Shown piece after piece: positions 59,612 through 64,000 of a DNA stretch of 64,000 nucleotides; the stretch's first letter is position 1; every line of letters starts with the position of its first letter. The notes beneath the pieces are model-generated. The model saw nothing but the letters and a program-made list of their open reading frames with translations, was not told the origin of the DNA and searched no databases. The stretch lies in contig NZ_JADZAJ010000021.1 of assembly GCF_020852615.1 (NCBI RefSeq), positions 1 through 64,000 of the forward strand, written 5' to 3'. Source of the DNA: Nitrosomonas sp. Its GTDB lineage: Bacteria > Pseudomonadota > Gammaproteobacteria > Burkholderiales > Nitrosomonadaceae. The translations under genes and the position numbers were made by a program.

Positions 59612-60640
59612 ATGTCCCTTCCGTTCATTTCCGGTTGTTCTGGCCGCTGGTGCAGTGGTTTTCTACTCGCTGCTTTTCTGTTTGCAGCTCCCCTATCATC
59701 ACAGGCAGAAGAAATCATTGTTTATTCATCAAGAATCGAACAGCTGATCAAGCCTTTGTTTGATGCCTTCACCAAAGAAACGGGAATTACAGTTAAATTC
59801 ACCACGGATAAGGAAGGCGCATTACTGACCCGTTTGCTTGCGGAAGGTAAAAGGACGCCTGCGGATGTGCTCATTACCGTGGATGCCGGAAATTTGTGGG
59901 AAGCCGCACGTAACGGCTTACTGAAGCCGGTTACCTCTCCCGTCCTGGAAGCCAATATTCCTGCAAATTTGCGTGATCCGCAGGGATTGTGGTTTGGATT
60001 GACAGTTCGTGCCCGCACCATTGTCTATAACACCAAAAAAGTAAAGCCTGAGGAATTATCAACTTACGCCGATCTGGCTGATCCGAAATGGAAGCATCGG
60101 TTGTGTCTGCGTTCTTCCAAGAAGGTGTACAACCAGTCACTGGTTGCAATGATGATTGATGAACTTGGCGAGGCCGAAACCGAGCGTATCGTTAAAGGGT
60201 GGGTAAGCAACCTGGCAACGGACCCGGTTGCGGATGATACGCTTGCCCTGGAATTTGTTGCGGCAGGACGTTGTGACGTGACTTTGGTTAATACCTACTA
60301 CTATGGTCGATTGATGCGGGAAAATCCGGCACTTCCACTGGCAATTTTCTGGCCAAACCAGGCTACAACCGGCGTGCATGTCAATATTTCCGGTGCTGGT
60401 GTTACGCACTACAGCAAGCATGAAGCGGCGGCTGTCCGGCTACTGGAATTCCTCTCTTCCGAACAGGCACAAAAAATGTTCATAGATCTCAATATGGAAT
60501 ACCCTGCCAATCCAAAAGTCACATACGGTGAGCCATTTACCAGCTGGGGCAGCTTCAGACAGGACTCAAGAAGTATTGTAAAAGCAGGAGAGCTGCAACC
60601 TGACGCGGTCCGGTTGATGGATCGTGCAGGCTACCGTTAG
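59612..60640 (+). CDS. fbpA: Periplasmic iron-binding protein of an Fe3+ ABC transporter
   Basis: A 342-residue ferric-ion-binding protein with a signal peptide (FLLAAFLFAAPLSSQAEE; cleavage probably after SQA). IIVYSSRIEQLIKPLFDAF starts the mature fold and the iron-ligand tyrosines are in VNTYYYGRLMRENP. Start ATG 59612 follows CTGGAG. It is the first gene of the fbpABC unit. Confidence 0.93.
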   Translation: MSLPFISGCSGRWCSGFLLAAFLFAAPLSSQAEEIIVYSSRIEQLIKPLFDAFTKETGITVKFTTDKEGALLTRLLAEGKRTPADVLITVDAGNLWEAARNGLLKPVTSPVLEANIPANLRDPQGLWFGLTVRARTIVYNTKKVKPEELSTYADLADPKWKHRLCLRSSKKVYNQSLVAMMIDELGEAETERIVKGWVSNLATDPVADDTLALEFVAAGRCDVTLVNTYYYGRLMRENPALPLAIFWPNQATTGVHVNISGAGVTHYSKHEAAAVRLLEFLSSEQAQKMFIDLNMEYPANPKVTYGEPFTSWGSFRQDSRSIVKAGELQPDAVRLMDRAGYR

Positions 60641-60652
60641 AGTAAAACCCGT

Positions 60653-62344
60653 TTGAGAAACAATTTTTCTTCCACCAACCCGACTGTACCGACTGTAGTG
60701 CCGGCTGCGCAGCCGCATTACAGTCTCGCAGCCGGGAACAGAATCAGACGTGCCTGGCGTATTTTTCCATTCCTGGTAGCAAGTCTGGTTCTTGTTCCGG
60801 TATGTGTGGTCTTTTCCTCCTTCCTGTCACCGGATGAAGCGATTTGGCAGCATTTGATCACTACCACGCTGCCAAATCTGCTGACAAATACCCTGTGGCT
60901 TTCGCTGGGGGTGATATTGGGGACGTCGTTCCTGGGAATCAGCCTGGCCTGGTTTACTTCGGTTTACGCTTTTCCGGGGTATCGTTTTTTTTCCTGGGCA
61001 CTGTTTCTGCCACTGGCAATCCCTGCTTACGTCATCGCATTTGTCGCTCTCGGCATATTTGACTATACCGGGCCAGTGCAAACCAGTTTACGTGGCTGGC
61101 TTGGCTCTGATTTACTCTGGTTTCCCGATATACGCAGCGGGTCGGGCGTAGCCATCGTAATGACATTAGCCTTCTACCCCTATGTTTATTTACTCTCACG
61201 CGATGCTTTTCTGACACAGGGAAAACGTTTACTGGAAGTGGCCCAATCCCTTGGCTTCAATCGCCGGCAAGGTTTTTTCAAAGTGGTACTGCCAATGGCG
61301 CGCCCCTGGATTGTTGCAGGAATCATGCTGGCGCTGATGGAAACACTGGCTGATTTCGGCGCTGTATCCATTTTTAATTACGATACGTTTACCACCGCAA
61401 TTTATAAAACCTGGTTCGGCATGTTCTCGCTGTCAACCGCTTCACAGCTCGCATCACTGCTTATTCTGATCGTACTTGTCATCATCCTGACAGAACAGCG
61501 GTTTCGTTTACGTATGCGTTTTTATGAGAACAAAAAAAGCGCACAGGCTGACCGTATCCGGCTCACTGGCTGGCAAGCGATTACTGTTACCGCTTTTGCC
61601 GGTACAGTCCTGTTTTTTGCCTTTATATTACCGGTCATACAACTGAGTATATGGGCCTGGAACTCATCAGCCACCGGTTTTGACGAACGTTACCCTGAGT
61701 TTGCCTGGCATTCTGTCCTGCTTTCGGTGCTGGCTGCCCTGATGACCTGTCTGGCAGCAGCCATGCTGGCGTATGCTGCACGCCTTTACCCGGATGGTTA
61801 TTCACGGTTTGCTGTCCGTCTTGCCACGGTTGGCTATGCTCTACCCGGGGCAGTGCTGGCAGTTGGGATATTTATACCGATGGCATGGCTTGACAACCGG
61901 CTAAGTGACTGGATTGAGGTAATTTCCGGCGTTGAAACCGGGTTGCTGATCCAGGGAACACTCGCAGTCATGCTGGTTGCCTATATGACCCGTTTTCTTG
62001 CAGTCAGCTACTTCCCGCTGGAAAGCGCACTGCAGCGGGTAACACGCAGTATCGATGAAGCAGCCACAGGTTTTGGCATTACCGGCTGGGCAATGTTGAA
62101 AACAATTTATTTTCCGATGCTGAAGAGCAGTCTGTTTACCGCTGCAACACTGGTATTCGTAGATGTCATGAAGGAAATGCCCATTACATTAATGACCCGA
62201 CCGTTTGACTGGGATACGCTGGCGGTGCGCATTTTTTCACTGACTTCCGAGGGACAGTGGGAGCAGGCGGCGTTACCTGCACTAACGCTGATTTTGACCG
62301 GACTGATCCCGATTATTCTTTTAGTTCGCCATTCCGAAACCTGA
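60653..62344 (+). CDS. fbpB: Fe3+ ABC transporter permease
   Basis: A 563-residue fused permease with two sets of about six membrane helices and two EAA-type loops (EVAQSLGFNRRQGFFKVVLP and EAATGFGITGWAMLKTIYFP). It starts at TTG 60653, 12 nt after fbpA; no closer ATG exists. It moves ferric ion across the inner membrane. Confidence 0.93.
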   Translation: MRNNFSSTNPTVPTVVPAAQPHYSLAAGNRIRRAWRIFPFLVASLVLVPVCVVFSSFLSPDEAIWQHLITTTLPNLLTNTLWLSLGVILGTSFLGISLAWFTSVYAFPGYRFFSWALFLPLAIPAYVIAFVALGIFDYTGPVQTSLRGWLGSDLLWFPDIRSGSGVAIVMTLAFYPYVYLLSRDAFLTQGKRLLEVAQSLGFNRRQGFFKVVLPMARPWIVAGIMLALMETLADFGAVSIFNYDTFTTAIYKTWFGMFSLSTASQLASLLILIVLVIILTEQRFRLRMRFYENKKSAQADRIRLTGWQAITVTAFAGTVLFFAFILPVIQLSIWAWNSSATGFDERYPEFAWHSVLLSVLAALMTCLAAAMLAYAARLYPDGYSRFAVRLATVGYALPGAVLAVGIFIPMAWLDNRLSDWIEVISGVETGLLIQGTLAVMLVAYMTRFLAVSYFPLESALQRVTRSIDEAATGFGITGWAMLKTIYFPMLKSSLFTAATLVFVDVMKEMPITLMTRPFDWDTLAVRIFSLTSEGQWEQAALPALTLILTGLIPIILLVRHSET

Positions 62345-62351
62345 CAGAGAA

Positions 62352-63419
62352 ATGAGTGCATTACTGAAACTCGACAGAATCAGCCATGCCTATGGCCGGC
62401 AGGTGATTGTGGATGAACTGTCATTTGAGCTTGAAAAAGGTGAAATTGGTTGCCTGCTTGGCCCAAGCGGGTGTGGCAAAACCACAGTTTTACGCTGTAT
62501 TGCCGGGTTTGAACCGATTATATCCGGCGAAATACGCTTGAATGAAACCCCCGTCAGCCGGCCCGGGTTTGTTCTCCCCCCCGAGCAGCGGCGAATTGGC
62601 ATGGTATTTCAGGAATATGCACTGTTTCCGCACCTGAATGTCACTGCTAATATCGGATTTGGTTTGCATCGCAGCACCAAAACAGAGCGAGCACTCCGTG
62701 TTGCTGAATTACTGCAGGTTACCAGCCTGACAGAAGTGGCAGATCGTTACCCGCATGAGTTATCTGGCGGCCAGCAGCAGCGCGTGGCACTGGCGCGGGC
62801 GCTGGCGCCTTACCCTGATCTGATACTGCTGGATGAGCCGTTTTCCAATCTTGACGTAAGTTTGCGTGAGCATCTGAGTCAGGAAGTTCGTGAACTGCTG
62901 AAGAAACTGAATATCACTGCGATTCTGGTTACGCATGATCAGGCAGAAGCTTTCGCAGTTGCGGATAAAATAGGGGTGATGCATGCCGGGAAAATGATGC
63001 AGTGGAGTGGCGCACATGAACTCTATCATCGCCCGGCAAATCGTTTTATCGCGGACTTTATCGGGCAGGGCACACTGATCCCCGGCAGAATCACGCAATC
63101 CGGAACGGTGGAAACTGAATTAGGTACACTTACCGGCGATATTTACCACCCCGGCCAGTCACCAGATGAAATTGCCGGTAAACAGGTCGATTTGCTGATC
63201 CGTCCTGATGACATCATTCACGACGATGATAGCCCGTTACGGGCAGCAGTAGTGCACAAAGCATTTCGTGGTGCACAATTCCTCTACACACTGCGACTTG
63301 ATAGCGGGCAAATCGTACTGTCACTGATTCCCAGTCACCATGATCATGCTATGGGTGAAAAAATCGGTATCCGGTCGGAAACTGACCACATCGTGGTATT
63401 TGACCGATTGCGTAGCTGA
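62352..63419 (+). CDS. fbpC: Fe3+ ABC transporter ATPase
   Basis: A 355-residue ATPase. Walker A GPSGCGKTT, signature LSGGQQQR and Walker B LILLDEPF are complete; the C-terminal regulatory TOBE-like domain follows about residue 240. It begins 7 nt after fbpB. Confidence 0.95.
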   Translation: MSALLKLDRISHAYGRQVIVDELSFELEKGEIGCLLGPSGCGKTTVLRCIAGFEPIISGEIRLNETPVSRPGFVLPPEQRRIGMVFQEYALFPHLNVTANIGFGLHRSTKTERALRVAELLQVTSLTEVADRYPHELSGGQQQRVALARALAPYPDLILLDEPFSNLDVSLREHLSQEVRELLKKLNITAILVTHDQAEAFAVADKIGVMHAGKMMQWSGAHELYHRPANRFIADFIGQGTLIPGRITQSGTVETELGTLTGDIYHPGQSPDEIAGKQVDLLIRPDDIIHDDDSPLRAAVVHKAFRGAQFLYTLRLDSGQIVLSLIPSHHDHAMGEKIGIRSETDHIVVFDRLRS

Positions 63420-63454
63420 AGAGCCGCTCCTCAAGCCAGGACAAATCGGGATCA

Positions 63455-64000
63455 TTACCGCTCTGTGGTATAAGATAATCTGGCTGCACGAACTGCCTTG
63501 GCCAGTTCAAACACTGACATTGCGTAAAATGTGCTGCGGTTGTAGCGCGTAATAACGTAAAAATTCCTGAAACCCAGCCAGAGCTGGCGTTTTTCCTGGA
63601 TCTTCAGTTCCAGTAATGATGACAGCGTATCATCAGAAACAGAATCAAGCGGAATGATACCGGCTCCACGCAGCTTTCCAACCGGGTGTAACGGTTCAAT
63701 GCCTGTATCCAGAAATTCCTGTAAATTTTCTGATCGGGCTTGTGCACGAACCGCAACAGGTTTGCCCGCTTCCCACCCATATTCCTTCAGATAATTACCC
63801 ACACTGCCTATTGCATCGGCAGCACTTCCGGGGAGATTGATTTCTCCATCATGATCAAAATCAACTGCGTATCGCCGATAGCTTGACGGCATAAACTGGG
63901 GAATGCCAATTGCTCCGGCGTAAGAACCTTTAACATCCAGCAAACCAAATTGCTGCTCTCTGGCAAGCAATAAATAACTTTCCAGCTCTTCCCGGAAATA
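63455..64000 (-). CDS. mltB: MltB-type lytic murein transglycosylase, 3' part
   Basis: The gene runs off the window end; 181 C-terminal residues are visible. KGSYAGAIGIPQFMPSSYRRY and AVDFDHDGEINLP match the MltB/SLT2 family, which cleaves peptidoglycan to anhydromuropeptides. The catalytic Glu lies upstream of position 64000. The visible part ends with an intact stop and normal family C-terminus. Confidence 0.88.
   Translation of the reverse strand, partial: YFREELESYLLLAREQQFGLLDVKGSYAGAIGIPQFMPSSYRRYAVDFDHDGEINLPGSAADAIGSVGNYLKEYGWEAGKPVAVRAQARSENLQEFLDTGIEPLHPVGKLRGAGIIPLDSVSDDTLSSLLELKIQEKRQLWLGFRNFYVITRYNRSTFYAMSVFELAKAVRAARLSYTTER

Overview
The window looks like chromosome of a betaproteobacterium, most probably a Nitrosomonas-type ammonia oxidiser. 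This is inferred from family resemblance: a protein of the Cas_NE0113 family (named after a Nitrosomonas europaea locus), a tig-clpP-clpX-lon block next to tRNA-Leu and groESL, and flhB-flhA-flhF-flhG-fliA flagellar order. No taxonomic search could be run. Most of the window is ordinary housekeeping sequence. The accessory part is the first 13 kb.

Region 1 (1-13.1 kb) is a type III-A CRISPR-Cas locus: cas10/csm1, csm2, csm3, csm4, csm5, cas6, then a cyclic-oligoadenylate signalling block (csx16, a Card1/Can2-type CARF nuclease, and a Cas_NE0113 CARF protein), then an adaptation block with the unusual order cas2-cas1-cas2. Cas10 keeps both its HD and GGDD motifs and Csm3 keeps its catalytic Asp, so target-RNA cleavage, DNA cleavage and second-messenger synthesis all look intact. 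Only one CRISPR-repeat-like sequence is seen (about 12939-12962), after an AT-rich leader-like stretch, so the array here seems collapsed or lies elsewhere. Three gaps of the locus carry the same palindrome (core GGCAAGCTTGCC, one copy with one mismatch), each exactly 26 nt upstream of a -10-like hexamer. This is the strongest unexplained regulatory signal in the window. A decayed VapC-type toxin gene sits at the left edge.

Region 2 (13.1-32.1 kb) holds a LysR regulator divergent from pirin-doxX, the NAD(P)H-hydrate repair enzyme nnrED, ridA, a nucleoside deaminase, motA-motB behind a textbook sigma-28 promoter, a membrane-anchored methyltransferase, cysS divergent from two cyclophilins, a rhodanese, uppP, thiC behind a TPP riboswitch, pcm, a TolC-like protein and a Lon-like protease.

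Region 3 (32.3-48.3 kb) is a proteostasis block: serine/alanine-glyoxylate aminotransferase, lon, clpX, clpP, tig, tRNA-Leu(UAG), an SDR protein lacking the usual catalytic Ser and Tyr, and groEL-groES. A perfect CIRCE operator lies between groES and bioA. It is followed by a beta-CASP metallo-hydrolase, a c-type cytochrome lipoprotein, exonuclease III and alanine dehydrogenase.

Region 4 (48.4-64 kb) holds the flagellar export and regulation operon flhB-flhA-flhF-flhG-fliA (FliA would read the motA promoter in region 2), sppA, two envelope lipoproteins, an alpha/beta hydrolase-like protein with Thr at the nucleophile position, a universal stress protein, an fbpABC-type iron transporter with a possible Fur site, and the 3' part of an mltB-like gene cut by the window end.
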